Counted from the stretch's first letter, positions 1 through 9,471 are shown. The stretch is DNA of 64,000 nucleotides from Nocardioides piscis (GCF_011300215.1 NZ_CP049866.1:2790001-2854000); one strand, 5' to 3'. The notes: a model not told the origin generated them from the sequence alone. Made by a program: numbers and translations.

Positions 1-1448
1 GGCGTGCCCGGCAGACCTCCTACATCGTGCCGGGCCTCGAGCTCGTCATCGCCGACCGCCGGGGTCCCTCGCTGGTCGAGGAGAAGTTCCTCCACGAGGG
101 CGGGATCAGCGAGTTCGCCGACTTCCTCTCCAAGGGCGAGCCGGTCACCGAGATCCTGCGGCTGCAGGGGATGGACCGGTTCACCGAGACCGTGCCGATC
201 CTGGACGACAAGGGCCACATGACCCCGCAGGAGGTCGAGCGCGAGCTCAACGTCGACGTCGCGCTGCGCTGGAGCAACACCTACGACACGCAGGTGCGGT
301 CCTACGTCAACGTCATCGCCACGCCGAAGGGCGGCACCCACGTCAGCGGGTTCGAGCAGGCGGTGACCGCGACGTTCAACGACGTGATGCGCTCGGCCAA
401 GGTGCTCAAGGTCAACGACGACAACGTCATCAAGGACGACGTCCTCGAGGGGATGACCGCCGTGGTGACGGTGCGCCTGGCCGAGCCGCAGTTCGAGGGC
501 CAGACCAAGGAGATCCTCGGCACCCCGGCGGCTCGTGCGGTGGTCCGCAAGGTCGTGGCGAGCGAGCTGAAGACCTTCCTCACCTCCACCAAGCGCGCCG
601 AGAAGGCCCAGGCCAAGCTGGTGATGGAGAAGGTCGTCGGCGCCTCCAAGACCCGGCTGGCGGCCAAGCAGCACAAGGAGACCCAGCGCCGCAAGAACGC
701 CCTCGAGTCGTCAGCCCTGCCGGCGAAGCTGGCCGACTGCCGCTCGAGCGACAACGAGCGCACCGAGCTCTTCATCGTCGAGGGGGACTCGGCCCTCGGT
801 ACGGCGAAGTTCGCCCGCGACTCCGAATACCAGGCGCTGCTGCCGATCCGCGGCAAGATCCTCAACGTCCAGAAGGCCTCGGTCGGCGACATGCTCAAGA
901 ACGCCGAGTGCGCCTCGATCATCCAGGTCGTCGGCGCAGGCTCGGGCCGGACGTTCGACCTCGAGGGCGCGCGGTATGGCCGGATCATCTTCATGGCCGA
1001 CGCCGACTCCGACGGCGCCCACATCCGCTGCCTGCTCGCCACCCTGTTCTTCCGCTACATGCCGGACCTGCTGACCGAGGGGCGGGTCTTCACCGCCGTA
1101 CCCCCGCTGCACCGGATCGAGCTGACCAACCCCAAGAAGGGGATGGAGAAGTACGTCTACACATACTCCGACGACGAGCTGCAGCGGAAGCTGGCGGAGC
1201 TGAAGAAGAAGAACGTCCGCTGGAAGGACCCGGTGCAGCGCTACAAGGGCCTGGGCGAGATGGACGCCGACCAGCTCGCGGAGACCACGATGGACCCCCG
1301 CCACCGCACCCTGCGCCGGCTCACCGTCGACGACGCGGAGGTCGCGGCGTCGGTGTTCGAGCTGCTGATGGGCTCCGACGTGGCCCCGCGCAAGGAGTTC
1401 ATCATCCAGGGTGCCTACGAGGTCGACGTGGAGACGCTGGACGCCTGA
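1..1448 (+). CDS. parE: DNA topoisomerase IV (type IIA) subunit B, C-terminal part
   Basis: The reading frame is already open at base 3, so the start lies upstream and about 481 residues are visible. This is the ATPase-side subunit of a type IIA topoisomerase, which together with ParC decatenates replicated chromosomes. The TOPRIM domain is clear: EGDSA at fragment residues 260-264 and DADSD at 333-337, the Mg2+-binding acidic cluster, then the C-terminal RYKGLGEM motif. Its partner gene parC lies at 6961-9471 on the other strand. A GyrB assignment cannot be fully excluded from the fragment; the linkage to parC and the sequence type favour ParE. Confidence 0.93.
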   Translation, partial: RARQTSYIVPGLELVIADRRGPSLVEEKFLHEGGISEFADFLSKGEPVTEILRLQGMDRFTETVPILDDKGHMTPQEVERELNVDVALRWSNTYDTQVRSYVNVIATPKGGTHVSGFEQAVTATFNDVMRSAKVLKVNDDNVIKDDVLEGMTAVVTVRLAEPQFEGQTKEILGTPAARAVVRKVVASELKTFLTSTKRAEKAQAKLVMEKVVGASKTRLAAKQHKETQRRKNALESSALPAKLADCRSSDNERTELFIVEGDSALGTAKFARDSEYQALLPIRGKILNVQKASVGDMLKNAECASIIQVVGAGSGRTFDLEGARYGRIIFMADADSDGAHIRCLLATLFFRYMPDLLTEGRVFTAVPPLHRIELTNPKKGMEKYVYTYSDDELQRKLAELKKKNVRWKDPVQRYKGLGEMDADQLAETTMDPRHRTLRRLTVDDAEVAASVFELLMGSDVAPRKEFIIQGAYEVDVETLDA

Positions 1449-1463
1449 GCGGCACGATGCTTG

Positions 1464-1712
1464 CTAAGAGCCCTCCCTGACCTCATGGATCTCCTGCGCG
1501 ACCAGGCCGTGGGCTCGCGGTGGACGGTGGCAGCCGCGTCGGCGGAGGGCGCTTCGGCAAGGCAGAAGATCTTGCCGTGCGCCTCGTCGACCCAGTAGCG
1601 GAGATATTTCGTCGTGCTTGTCCTGCTCGGCGAGGTCGGCCACGTGGGCCTTGGCGACCTCGTCGATCCCGACAGCGTCGCCGAGGTCGTGGACATCCAT
1701 GAAGAGCGGCAT
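1464..1712 (-). pseudogene. DUF4242-type small protein with two frame breaks
   Basis: The ATG at 1712 follows an AGGAG site. The protein begins MPLFMDVHDLGDAV and stays in frame to about base 1611. Similarity then continues in another frame (KYLRYWVDEAHGKIFC, then AATVHRE) and returns to the first frame near 1514 to end EIHEVREGS. Read across both breaks it is a full-length member of the DUF4242 family of about 85-residue proteins (some are reported to bind nickel). The second break fits loss of one base; the first needs two missing bases or one extra. The net change is a multiple of three, so the final frame is restored. Either two sequencing errors or a young pseudogene. Confidence 0.75.
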
Positions 1713-1981
1713 GGGGGACTCCTGACTGGGTTGGGCGTTGCGCGAGCCCGGTCTGGCGGAGTGAGGTTTGCATTTGATTGTGCGCCGGTCGGAGCAGGTT
1801 GGACGTCCGGTCTGGACCAGTTTCGACCGCGGTTTCCCCGTACGCCCTGCCCGCAGCACCTGGTGCCCGACGCTCGCGCGGGGAGAGTCGTCCACAGGGA
1901 CGCTTCTGCGCGGCGCAACGGCCGCCGCGGTGCACTCTGGCGTGCACATTCGTCCGGGTGGACAGTTGGGCACGCAGGCGG
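1713..1981. other. Non-coding stretch with no recognisable gene
   Basis: About 270 bases upstream of the DUF4242 start. All six frames give only arginine/proline-rich translations without motifs. With the two decayed fragments that follow and the untranslated DNA up to 2390, it forms the longest gene-poor interval in the window (about 680 bases). The upstream signals of the DUF4242 gene presumably lie here, but I could not identify a convincing promoter. Confidence 0.6.
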
Positions 1982-2062
1982 TCAGCCGTCGATGGCGCGG
2001 TGCGCCGCGCCATACCCGCTGCCCGCGCGACCGCCCGCGCTACGCCCGGTCACCCAAGCCTC
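1982..2062 (-). pseudogene. Remnant of an SdpI-family gene (C-terminal pieces)
   Basis: In one minus-strand frame this reads GEAWVTGR and, 16 codons later, AAHRAIDG followed by TGA. The same two blocks occur in the same order in the intact SdpI-like gene at 3597-3956 (DEAWVTGH and AAHRAIDR-stop). The final 24 bases match at 22 positions, and a 20-base block around EAWVTG at 17. Between the blocks the fragment is about 127 bases shorter than the intact gene. I read it as a decayed partial copy; no start or upstream half is present. Confidence 0.6.
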
Positions 2063-2065
2063 GCC

Positions 2066-2280
2066 CGAGCTCTCGAGGCGATCGACGATGTGACGGTCCT
2101 TGGGCTTCGCAGCGTGCGCACCAGCTGGGCCGGGTTAGGCACCTTCGCTCCGCACGGGGGCCGGTCGTGGCGTGGGACGCCGACGTCGAAGGGCTGTTCT
2201 GGTTCATGAGTCAGGGCGGCTACGGGATCCAGATCGCGCCGGTTCTGGCGGTGGTTGGGGCGGCGGTGGTGCGGGGGTGA
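2066..2280 (+). pseudogene. C-terminal remnant of a DAO-family FAD-dependent oxidoreductase
   Basis: The translation RALEAIDDVTVLGLRSVRTS, followed by WAGLGTFAPHGG, runs to about base 2155. It continues in the next frame as PVVAWDADVEGLFW and MSQGGYGIQIAPVLAVVG before TGA at 2278. This is the characteristic end of D-amino-acid-dehydrogenase / glycine-oxidase-type flavoproteins, whose signature is a FFWLAGQGGYGIQT-like segment. Only about 72 of roughly 370 residues remain; the Rossmann FAD-binding half is absent. The frame change sits in a run of five G at 2153-2159. Decayed fragment, not expected to be functional. Confidence 0.65.
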
Positions 2281-2390
2281 CCGGCGTCTGACCCGGACCG
2301 GAGCACACCTACAACTGAGAACTGGCCTCTGTTCGGTGGGCGGGTGAGGACGTACATTGCAAACTCCCAACAAGGATGTGGAGGTTCCAC

Positions 2391-3452
2391 GTGCGCTCAA
2401 GGACGAACACACGCGTCGCCGCTGTCGCGCTCGCCGGGCTCAGCCTCGCGACCCTGGCGACCGGCGCGGCGGTGGCCGGCAACGGCAAACCGCAGTCGGG
2501 CTCGAGCACCGGGACGGGTCAGGTCTTCTTCCCCAACCCGGTCGCGTCGCTGCAGGACCAGAGCCTCACCGACCAGGGCGACGCGGACTACGCGGCACTC
2601 GCACCGGCGTATCGGAACGTCACGCTGACCAACCTCGACGGCAGCGGCTACCTCGTCGGCGACTGGGCCAACGTCGTGAGCGAGACTGGCGACCGGGCCT
2701 ACTCCCCGACCAACACCTTCATCTACCGGCGCAACGACGACCGGTTCGAGCAGGTGATGGCCTACTACTGGGTCACCGAGACGCAGAAGTACATCCAGAG
2801 CCTCGGCTTCGGCACCGGCACCTACGCGCCGGTGAACAAGGAGTCGCAGGACCTGCGCATCAACCAGTGGGGAGCCGACAACAGCTTCTCCTGGGACAAG
2901 AAGGACATGATCAAGCTCGGCAAGGGCGGCGTCGATGACGGCGAGGACGCCGAAGTGATCATCCACGAGTACGGCCACGCCGTGCACGACGCGCAGGTGG
3001 CGGGCTTCGGCACGAGCATCGAGGCCGGCGCCATCGGTGAGGCGTTCGGCGACTACCTCGCCGTCACGGTCACCAACGTGCTCGCCCCTACGGCCGACGC
3101 CCCGTGCGTCGCCGACTGGGACGCGGTGTCGTACGACCCGTCGGCCCCGCACTGCCTGCGTCGAATCGACACCAACCTGACCTACGCCGACCGGCGCGGC
3201 CAGGTGCACTTCGACGGCCAGATCTGGTCACGCGCGCTGTGGGACATCCGCAACGCGCTCGGTGCGACGAAGGCCGACACGCTGATCCTGCAGTCGCAGT
3301 TCTCGTTCGCGCCGGACACGACGTTTGCCGCGGCAGCCGATCGCACGATCCGCACGGCGGAGCTCTTCCGCGATCAGCGGAAGCTGTCGCGGGCCGAGGT
3401 CGACGCGGTCCGCAAGGCGTTCACCGACCGCGGCATCAGCGTCACGGGCTAG
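2391..3452 (+). CDS. Secreted zinc metallopeptidase (M4/M36-like gluzincin)
   Basis: 353 residues from GTG 2391, preceded by GGAGG at 2380-2384; the ATG at 2376 lies upstream of that site and is less likely. An N-terminal signal peptide (basic start, hydrophobic core AAVALAGLSLATLATG, then AVA) directs export. Zinc motif HEYGH at residues 192-196 (His192, Glu193, His196) and downstream glutamate in GEAFGDY (Glu217) form a gluzincin site. The long prodomain usual in M4/M36 enzymes is missing; only about 150 residues precede the HExxH. Monocistronic, ending at a strong hairpin. Likely an extracellular protease; substrate unknown. Confidence 0.82.
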   Translation: MRSRTNTRVAAVALAGLSLATLATGAAVAGNGKPQSGSSTGTGQVFFPNPVASLQDQSLTDQGDADYAALAPAYRNVTLTNLDGSGYLVGDWANVVSETGDRAYSPTNTFIYRRNDDRFEQVMAYYWVTETQKYIQSLGFGTGTYAPVNKESQDLRINQWGADNSFSWDKKDMIKLGKGGVDDGEDAEVIIHEYGHAVHDAQVAGFGTSIEAGAIGEAFGDYLAVTVTNVLAPTADAPCVADWDAVSYDPSAPHCLRRIDTNLTYADRRGQVHFDGQIWSRALWDIRNALGATKADTLILQSQFSFAPDTTFAAAADRTIRTAELFRDQRKLSRAEVDAVRKAFTDRGISVTG

Positions 3453-3467
3453 CGCTCGGTCAGTTCC

Positions 3468-3504
3468 CTTGAGGCCCCGGCGACACAGTCGTCGGGGCCT
3501 CAAG
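3468..3504. terminator. Rho-independent terminator, probably bidirectional
   Basis: A perfect 12-bp stem (CTTGAGGCCCCG at 3468-3479 with CGGGGCCTCAAG at 3493-3504) and a 13-base loop, 16 bases after the metallopeptidase stop. It sits between two convergent genes, so it can end both transcripts. A second, imperfect hairpin (ATCGAC/GTCGAT arms, 3585-3608) spans the stop codon of the convergent SdpI-like gene. Confidence 0.8.
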
Positions 3505-3596
3505 TCTGCCCACCTCGAGGGGCGGGAGCAGCAGGTGCACCAGCGGCCGCAGCACGAGGCTTGGCCGGCGGTCGGGTGGCCACCATCGACGGCTGC

Positions 3597-3956
3597 TCAG
3601 CGGTCGATGGCGCGGTGAGCAGCCCGCACGGACGCAAAGGCCCCGTGCAGGAGCAGCACCAGCGCCGCGAACCCGGCGACCATCGACTGGGGCGTGTGGC
3701 CGAGCACAGCCATGACGACAGCGAGCGCTCCCATCCCGCCCACCCGCCTCGCCATCCCCGCAGCCGGCTCGAGCGCGGCACGATGGCCGGTCACCCAGGC
3801 CTCGTCGGACTGCATCGTCCTCGACGTGCGCAGGCCGGCCCAGGAGTTCCTGCCCAGTGCACCGGTGGCGGCCTGCCGGGTCAGCCACCACACGAACGGT
3901 CCCAGCGCCACGGCTGCCAGGCCCAGCGCGAGACCAGCGAGCTGCGCCTGGTTCAC
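3597..3956 (-). CDS. SdpI/YhfL-family membrane protein
   Basis: 119 residues from GTG 3956, which begins 1 nt after the stop of the carbonic anhydrase gene; a longer ATG start at 3995 would overlap that gene more. Three hydrophobic segments are visible (about residues 5-22, 67-85 and 88-108). Between them is the SdpI-family signature NSWAGLRTSRTMQSDEAWVT. In Bacillus, SdpI gives immunity to a killing peptide, but most actinobacterial members have no known role. Last gene of the leftward operon that starts at parC or the lipoprotein. A decayed partial copy lies at 1982-2062. Confidence 0.75.
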   Translation of the reverse strand: MNQAQLAGLALGLAAVALGPFVWWLTRQAATGALGRNSWAGLRTSRTMQSDEAWVTGHRAALEPAAGMARRVGGMGALAVVMAVLGHTPQSMVAGFAALVLLLHGAFASVRAAHRAIDR

Positions 3957-3957
3957 G

Positions 3958-4479
3958 TCAGGCCTTGCGCTCGAGGAGCCCCGTGTCGACGTCATAGATG
4001 AAGCCGCCGACGGCCACCGTGTCGGGGATCAACGGGTGGGAGTGGACCTTCTTCACGTCGTCGGTCAGCGCCGCGACCTGGTCGTCGACCACCCCGAAGC
4101 TCTGCCACGAGGCGTCGACCCCAGCCGAGGTGCCGACCTTCTCGCGCAGCTGCGCCTCGGTCGCGGAGGCCATGGCGCAGCGGGTGTGGGGGACCACGAG
4201 GATGCGCTTCACACCGAGCAGGTGCACGCCCAGGACCAGCGCCTCCAGGGCCTGCGGGGTGACCCGCCCACCCGGGTTGCGGAAGATCTTGGCGTCGCCG
4301 TGGTCGAGCCCGAGCATCCGCAGGGGGTCGATGCGCGAGTCCATGCAGGTGACGATGGCGACGCCCGCGTGGGCGACGCCGTCGAAGCCGCCGAGGGTGA
4401 AGTCCGCGGCGAAGGACTGGTTGGCCGTGATCAGGTCGTCGAAGTCATCCACGGCCCTGAATCTACCCACCTCAGCCAT
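3958..4479 (-). CDS. Beta-class carbonic anhydrase
   Basis: 173 residues. Interconverts CO2 and bicarbonate in the cytoplasm. Zinc ligands of the beta class are visible: Cys45 and Asp47-x-Arg49 in TCMDSR, then His98 and Cys101 in PHTRC. ATG 4479 overlaps the end of the transporter gene by 8 nt, so translation is probably coupled; a GTG further in (around base 4455) is an alternative start. The length fits the small single-domain beta enzymes common in actinobacteria. Its place in an envelope-lipid exporter operon is unexplained; it may simply share the transcript. Confidence 0.9.
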   Translation of the reverse strand: MAEVGRFRAVDDFDDLITANQSFAADFTLGGFDGVAHAGVAIVTCMDSRIDPLRMLGLDHGDAKIFRNPGGRVTPQALEALVLGVHLLGVKRILVVPHTRCAMASATEAQLREKVGTSAGVDASWQSFGVVDDQVAALTDDVKKVHSHPLIPDTVAVGGFIYDVDTGLLERKA

Positions 4480-6235
4480 GGGCGGTGAGCAGGTCTCGCG
4501 TCGAGAGGGGTGTGGCCTTCGCCGCACGGAAGAGCACGAGCGCCAGAACCGCAGCGACCACGGCACATCCGGCGGCGCCGTAGAACACCGTCTGCTCCTG
4601 CGCGATACCGGCCACCCGCAGCAGGTCGCTGAACGCGTCGCAGCGGGACTTGCCGTCGCACACCTCCCGCACGGGTGGGATGTCGCCCTGCTCGGCGTAG
4701 TAGCGACGGAGCCCGATCGTGGTCAACGCCGAGATGCCGACGAGCATGCCGACCATGCGCGCCACCACGACGAAGGCGCTCGCCACGCCATGGACGTCGT
4801 CGTCGGTGAAGTCGAGCAGCGCGGCGTTGACCGGCGCCAGGGCGAGGCCGAAGCCGAAGCCGCCGGTGATGAGGCCGAGGTTGGCGATCGGCTCCTGGAC
4901 GGTCGTGAGTCCCCACTGCGCCATCAGGACGAAGCCCGCAGCCGCGAGCAGCATGCCCACGGCAGTGACCACACCCGGGGAGAAGCGACGGATGAGGTAG
5001 CCCCCGACCACCGCCCCGACCGGCAGCGCGAGCAGGAAGCGGACGAGCACGAGCGCGGCCAGCAGCTGGGAGTCGGGGTAGACGGTCGTGCGGGCGAAGA
5101 GCGGGATGTCGATCAGCGCTGCGATCAGGGCGGCGCCGATGAAGAAGCTCACGACCAGGGCGCCCCAGGCGGGGGTACGGCGGAGCGCGCCGCGCGGCAC
5201 GAGCGGAGCCGACGAGCGCCGCATGTGCACGGCGAACAGCACGGCAGCGATCGCTGAGCCGAGCAGGAACCACCAGCCCTGGTCCGAGAACACCTGGATC
5301 TTGGGGTCGGCGGTGGCGAACGCGAGGATCACCCCGGCGAGCGCCGCGGCGAGCAGGAGGGCGCCGACGAGATCGGCCTCAGCCAGGTGTGCTCCCCAGC
5401 CGCGCAGGTCGAGCAGCGGCCGGGCGGCGAGCAGGCAGCGCACGACGAGGAGCGCCGCCGCGCCCATGGCGATCAGGCCCATGGGGGCGAGCCAGCGGCC
5501 CGACTCGGTGTAGGGGATGAACAGCTGTCCCCAGGTGAGGTCACGTAGCAGTGCGGCCGGCCGGACGAAGACGAGCACGCCCGCCACCAGTGCGACGAGC
5601 AGCAACAACGCGCCGAGCAGGTCGAACCGCCCGCCGGGAATGGGCCCGGGGTGCGCGTCGACGCCGGCCAGCGACCGCAGGGCAGCGGCCAGGACGAGAC
5701 CGACGGCGAGGTTGATCAAGAAGATGGCGCGCCAGTCGGCGAAGGCGACGACCACGGCCCCGAAGAGGGGGCCCAGGACCGCGCCGATCTCCTGGACGGC
5801 CGAGACGATGCCGAGCGGCACACCGCGGCGCTCCTTGGGATAGAGATCTGCGACGAGGGCGAGGGTCGCGGGGACCAGCCCACCGCCGCCCACCCCCTGG
5901 AGGAAGCGTCCGGCGACCATCGAGCTCATGTCGTAGGAGAGCGCCGTCACGAGCGAACCCACGGCGAAGAGCAGCAGCGAGAACACCAGGACAGGCACGC
6001 GTCCGCGAAGGTCGGCGATGCGTCCGATGAGGGGAAGCATGGCGACGTACCCCAGCAGGAAGCCGGAGATGATCGGGGCTGCGCGCTGCAGCTGGTCGAT
6101 GGGGACACCGACGCTGCTCATCATCTCCGGCAGCGCGAGCACGACGACGTAGGTGTCGGCAGCGGCGAAGGCGACTGCGAGCGCGGCGAGGCTCAGCAGC
6201 GCCCGGGTCGGGACTGACCCGGCCCGGTCGGTCAT
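4472..6235 (-). CDS. P55-like MFS exporter (DHA2-type, 14 helices expected)
   Basis: 587-residue integral membrane protein. The N-terminal region (LALPEMMSSVGVPIDQL, GRIADLRGR between helices 2 and 3, GRFLQGVGGGGLVPATLAL) closely resembles the mycobacterial P55 transporter Rv1410c, which with lipoprotein LprG moves triacylated lipids to the cell surface and contributes to drug tolerance. The gene just upstream is an LprG-type lipoprotein, reproducing the lprG-p55 order. It starts 8 nt after that gene ends. Export of envelope lipids is the best functional guess; a general drug-efflux label would also fit the family. Confidence 0.85.
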   Translation of the reverse strand: MTDRAGSVPTRALLSLAALAVAFAAADTYVVVLALPEMMSSVGVPIDQLQRAAPIISGFLLGYVAMLPLIGRIADLRGRVPVLVFSLLLFAVGSLVTALSYDMSSMVAGRFLQGVGGGGLVPATLALVADLYPKERRGVPLGIVSAVQEIGAVLGPLFGAVVVAFADWRAIFLINLAVGLVLAAALRSLAGVDAHPGPIPGGRFDLLGALLLLVALVAGVLVFVRPAALLRDLTWGQLFIPYTESGRWLAPMGLIAMGAAALLVVRCLLAARPLLDLRGWGAHLAEADLVGALLLAAALAGVILAFATADPKIQVFSDQGWWFLLGSAIAAVLFAVHMRRSSAPLVPRGALRRTPAWGALVVSFFIGAALIAALIDIPLFARTTVYPDSQLLAALVLVRFLLALPVGAVVGGYLIRRFSPGVVTAVGMLLAAAGFVLMAQWGLTTVQEPIANLGLITGGFGFGLALAPVNAALLDFTDDDVHGVASAFVVVARMVGMLVGISALTTIGLRRYYAEQGDIPPVREVCDGKSRCDAFSDLLRVAGIAQEQTVFYGAAGCAVVAAVLALVLFRAAKATPLSTRDLLTAHG

Positions 6236-6242
6236 CGCGCCA

Positions 6243-6943
6243 TCACGGGGCGGCGATCTCCTTGGTCAGGCCGTAGTCGGCGAGGTCGACGGTGTAGGTC
6301 ATCTCGGCGCTCTTGGGATAGAAGACGCCTGTCATGACCGCCTGGCGGAGCTCGCCGTCGTCGGACACGAGATATTCGGCGGCGAAGGTCTTGCCCGCGG
6401 CGCTCGGGATGACCTTCTTCATCGCGGCGCCCGGCACGGTGCCGGTGTAGGTGGTGAGGACCTCGGTGTTGTCCGAGCCGCCTCGCACGCTCTCGCCCTC
6501 CTCGAGCTCGGAGGTCACGCCCAGCAAGGACGGGAAGCCCGACTCGGCGGTGATGAGCTGCGCCGGGTCGGGGGCGCCGTATTCACCGGGGTCGATCTCC
6601 TGGTAGTCGCCGGAGGTGAACGGCAGGACGGCGTGGACCACGTCGTTGATCGCGACCACCGGGACCTCGACGCTCTGACCCGCATAGATCACGCTGATGG
6701 TGCCCTCGAACGCAGGCTGGTTGGTGGCGACACCGTCGGCCTTGGTGATGCCCGAGACACCGGCCGGGAGGTCGGTGGTCGACAGCGTGAGGCCGACACC
6801 GCTCGTCTCGCTCAGTGTCGTGGCGGCCGCGGCGAGCACCTCCTCGGGCGACATGTCGTCACTCACCTTCTTCTCGCCCCACCGCTGCAGGCGGTCAGGG
6901 CCAGGGAGCCGGCGACGACGAGGCCGAGCACGCGCGCATTCAT
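6243..6943 (-). CDS. LprG-like lipoprotein (LppX_LprAFG family), frameshifted in this sequence
   Basis: ATG 6943 opens a lipoprotein signal (MNARVLGLVVAGSLALTAC) with lipobox LTAC. That frame stops after SGGARRR, while the mature domain continues in another frame from KKVSDDMSPEEVLAAAATTL to the stop at 6243. One missing base in the C-run at 6877-6880 (plus strand) explains this; restoring it gives CSGGGEKKVSDD and a 233-residue protein. LppX/LprG proteins hold triacylated lipids in a hydrophobic cavity at the outer face of the membrane. It lies 17 nt after parC and 8 nt before its presumed partner transporter. The gene is probably intact in the organism. Confidence 0.82.
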
Positions 6944-6960
6944 TCGTTCAGCCTTGCACA

Positions 6961-9471
6961 TCAACCCTGCTGCTCCGGGTCGTCCTGGGCCGCGTCCGAG
7001 GCGCGGTCGGAGAGCAGTACGGCGACGGGCGCGCCCACCGCGGCGATCGGCTGCGACGCCGGGTTGCCCGAGCCGTCGCGCCGCCCGGTCGCGGGTGGCA
7101 GCTCCACCGGGGCGCCGCTGGCCGCCGCCGCGCGGGCCGGGGCAGCACCGGCCCAGGCGGTGACCAGGGTGTCCTCGCCCCGGAGGAACCGGTGGCAGCG
7201 CACCCCGCCGGTGGCGCGGCCCTTGCTGGGGTATTCGGAGAACGGGGTCACCTTCACGGCGCCCGCCTCGGTGCCGGGCAGTGCGGTGCAGGCACCGGAC
7301 GCCGTCACCAGCACCGACTCGCCGTCGTGCACCGCGCCGAACCAGGTCACCCGCTGCCCGCTGGCGACGCGGATCCCGGCGATCCCGCCGCCGGAGCGGC
7401 CCTGGGGCCGCACACCGTCGGCGCTGAAGTGGAGCAGCTGTGCGTCGGAGGTGATGAAGCACAGCGTCTCGGTGCCGGTGACCAGCTCGACGGCGCCGAC
7501 GACCTCGTCGTCGTCCTTGAGGGAGATCACGTCCCACTCGTCCTTGCCGAGCACCTCGGGGTTGACGCGCTTGACGATCCCGCCCCGGGTGCCGAGCGCG
7601 AGTCCGGGTCCGTCGGTGGTCAGTGACGTCAGCGCCAGGGCGCGTTCGCCGCTCTCCAGGGACAGGATCTCGCTGAGGGGAAGCCCACCTTGCAGGTTGG
7701 GGTCGTTGGCCGAGTGGGGGAGCCTGGGCATCTCGAGCACCGAGATCCGGATCAGTCGCCCGCGCGAGGTCAGGACGCCGACCTCGCCACGTGCGGTCGT
7801 CCGCACGGCCGAGGTGATGACGTCGTGGTTGGCCCGGGACTCACCGTGGCCGGGCAGGGAGGCGCTCGAGGAGCGGGCGACGAGGCCGCTGGAGGAGAGA
7901 TAGGCGAAGCACGGGTCGTCGGCCTCCTCCAGGGGAGAGGCGGCAGCGGTGACCGTGGTGCCGGCCGAGGCGAGCAGGACCGTACGGCGAGGGGTGCCGT
8001 AGGTCTTGGCGACCTCGGCGAGCTCGTCGGAGACGACCTTCCGCAGCAGCAACTCGTCGTTGAGGATCGCGTCGAGCTGCTCGATCTCGCGCTCCAGCTC
8101 GCTCTTCTCCTTCTCCAGCTCGAGGCGTGAGAACTTCGTCAGCCGGCGCAGCGGCATGTCGAGGATCCAGTCGGCCTGGATCTGGCTCAGCTCGAAGATG
8201 TCGATCAACCGCTCCTTGGCGGCTGCGGCGTTGTCGGACGAGCGGATCACCTGGATGACCTCGTCGATGTCGAGGATGGCGATCAGCAGGCCCTCGACCA
8301 GGTGCAGGCGGTCGGCGGCCTTGCCGCGGCGGAACTGCGAGCGCCGGCGCACGACGTCGAAGCGGTGCTGGAGGAAGACCTCGAGCATCTCCTTGAGCCC
8401 CAGGGTCCGCGGTTGACCGTCGACCAGGGCCACGGCGTTGATGCCGAAGGAGTCCTCCATCGGGGTCAGCTTGTAGAGCTGCTCGAGGAGCGCCTCGGGG
8501 ACGAAGCCGTTCTTGACCTCGATCACGAGCCGGAGCCCGTGGGCCCGGTCGGTGAGGTCCTTGAGGTCGGCGATGCCCTGGATCTTCTTGGCCAGCACCA
8601 GCGACTTGATGCGCTCGATGACGCGCTCGGTGCCGACGCCGTAGGGCAGCTCGGTGACCACGATGCCCTTGCGCCGGGGAGTGACCGACTCGATGCGTGC
8701 CGTCGCGCGCATCTTGAAGGTGCCGCGACCGGTTTCGTAGGCGTCGCGGACGCCGTCGAGCCCGACGATCTTGCCGCCGGTGGGCAGGTCGGGGCCGGGG
8801 ATGAAGCGCATGAGCTCGTCCAGGCCGGCCTTGGGGTGGGTGATCAGGTGTCGCAGGGCCTGGACGACCTCGACCAGGTTGTGCGGGGCGATGTTGGTCG
8901 CCATACCGACCGCGATGCCGGTCGTGCCGTTGACGATGAGGTTGGGGATGGCCGAGGGCAGCACGCTCGGCTCGGTCTCGCGCGAGTCGTAGTTGGGCTT
9001 GAAGTCGACGGTGTCCTCGTCGAGCGAGGCCGTCATCGCCACCGCTGCCGGCAGCATCCGGCACTCGGTGTAGCGCATCGCGGCGGGGGAGTCGTCGGGC
9101 GAGCCGAAGTTGCCGTGTCCGTCGATGAAGGGGACCCGCATCGACCAGGGCTGCGCCATCCGGACCATCGCGTCATAGATCGCCGAGTCGCCGTGGGGGT
9201 GCAGCTTGCCCATGACCTCGCCGACGACGCGGGCGCTCTTGACGTGGCCCCGGTCGGGACGCAGGCCCATGTCGTCCATCGTGTAGAGGATGCGGCGCTG
9301 CACCGGCTTCAGGCCGTCGCGGGCGTCGGGCAGGGCCCGGGAGTAGATGACGCTGTAGGCGTACTCGAGGAACGAGGAGCGCATCTCGTCGCCGACGTCG
9401 ATGTCGAGGATGTGCTCCTCGAAGTCGTCGGGGAGCGGCTGTTTGGTCGTACGGCGGGCCATGGCGGTCAT
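6961..9471 (-). CDS. parC: DNA topoisomerase IV (type IIA) subunit A
   Basis: 836 residues from ATG 9471 (AGGA a few bases upstream; ATG 9462 is an alternative). Breakage-reunion subunit partnering ParE. The active-site tyrosine is Tyr134 in AAMRYTE; the quinolone-determining helix reads [10 protein letters not shown] at 91-100, with Ser96 at the usual resistance position, i.e. the susceptible-type residue. A winged-helix and coiled-coil core (about 30-490) is followed by a six-blade-like DNA-wrapping domain with degenerate repeats and a low-complexity, acidic C-terminal tail ending DDPEQQG. Head of the leftward operon with the LprG-like gene 17 nt downstream. Confidence 0.93.
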   Translation of the reverse strand: MTAMARRTTKQPLPDDFEEHILDIDVGDEMRSSFLEYAYSVIYSRALPDARDGLKPVQRRILYTMDDMGLRPDRGHVKSARVVGEVMGKLHPHGDSAIYDAMVRMAQPWSMRVPFIDGHGNFGSPDDSPAAMRYTECRMLPAAVAMTASLDEDTVDFKPNYDSRETEPSVLPSAIPNLIVNGTTGIAVGMATNIAPHNLVEVVQALRHLITHPKAGLDELMRFIPGPDLPTGGKIVGLDGVRDAYETGRGTFKMRATARIESVTPRRKGIVVTELPYGVGTERVIERIKSLVLAKKIQGIADLKDLTDRAHGLRLVIEVKNGFVPEALLEQLYKLTPMEDSFGINAVALVDGQPRTLGLKEMLEVFLQHRFDVVRRRSQFRRGKAADRLHLVEGLLIAILDIDEVIQVIRSSDNAAAAKERLIDIFELSQIQADWILDMPLRRLTKFSRLELEKEKSELEREIEQLDAILNDELLLRKVVSDELAEVAKTYGTPRRTVLLASAGTTVTAAASPLEEADDPCFAYLSSSGLVARSSSASLPGHGESRANHDVITSAVRTTARGEVGVLTSRGRLIRISVLEMPRLPHSANDPNLQGGLPLSEILSLESGERALALTSLTTDGPGLALGTRGGIVKRVNPEVLGKDEWDVISLKDDDEVVGAVELVTGTETLCFITSDAQLLHFSADGVRPQGRSGGGIAGIRVASGQRVTWFGAVHDGESVLVTASGACTALPGTEAGAVKVTPFSEYPSKGRATGGVRCHRFLRGEDTLVTAWAGAAPARAAAASGAPVELPPATGRRDGSGNPASQPIAAVGAPVAVLLSDRASDAAQDDPEQQG

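Noticed and set aside
2376..2390. ATG 2376 as start of the metallopeptidase
   Set aside because: The GGAGG site lies downstream of it and 6 nt before GTG 2391, and the signal peptide begins properly at the GTG.
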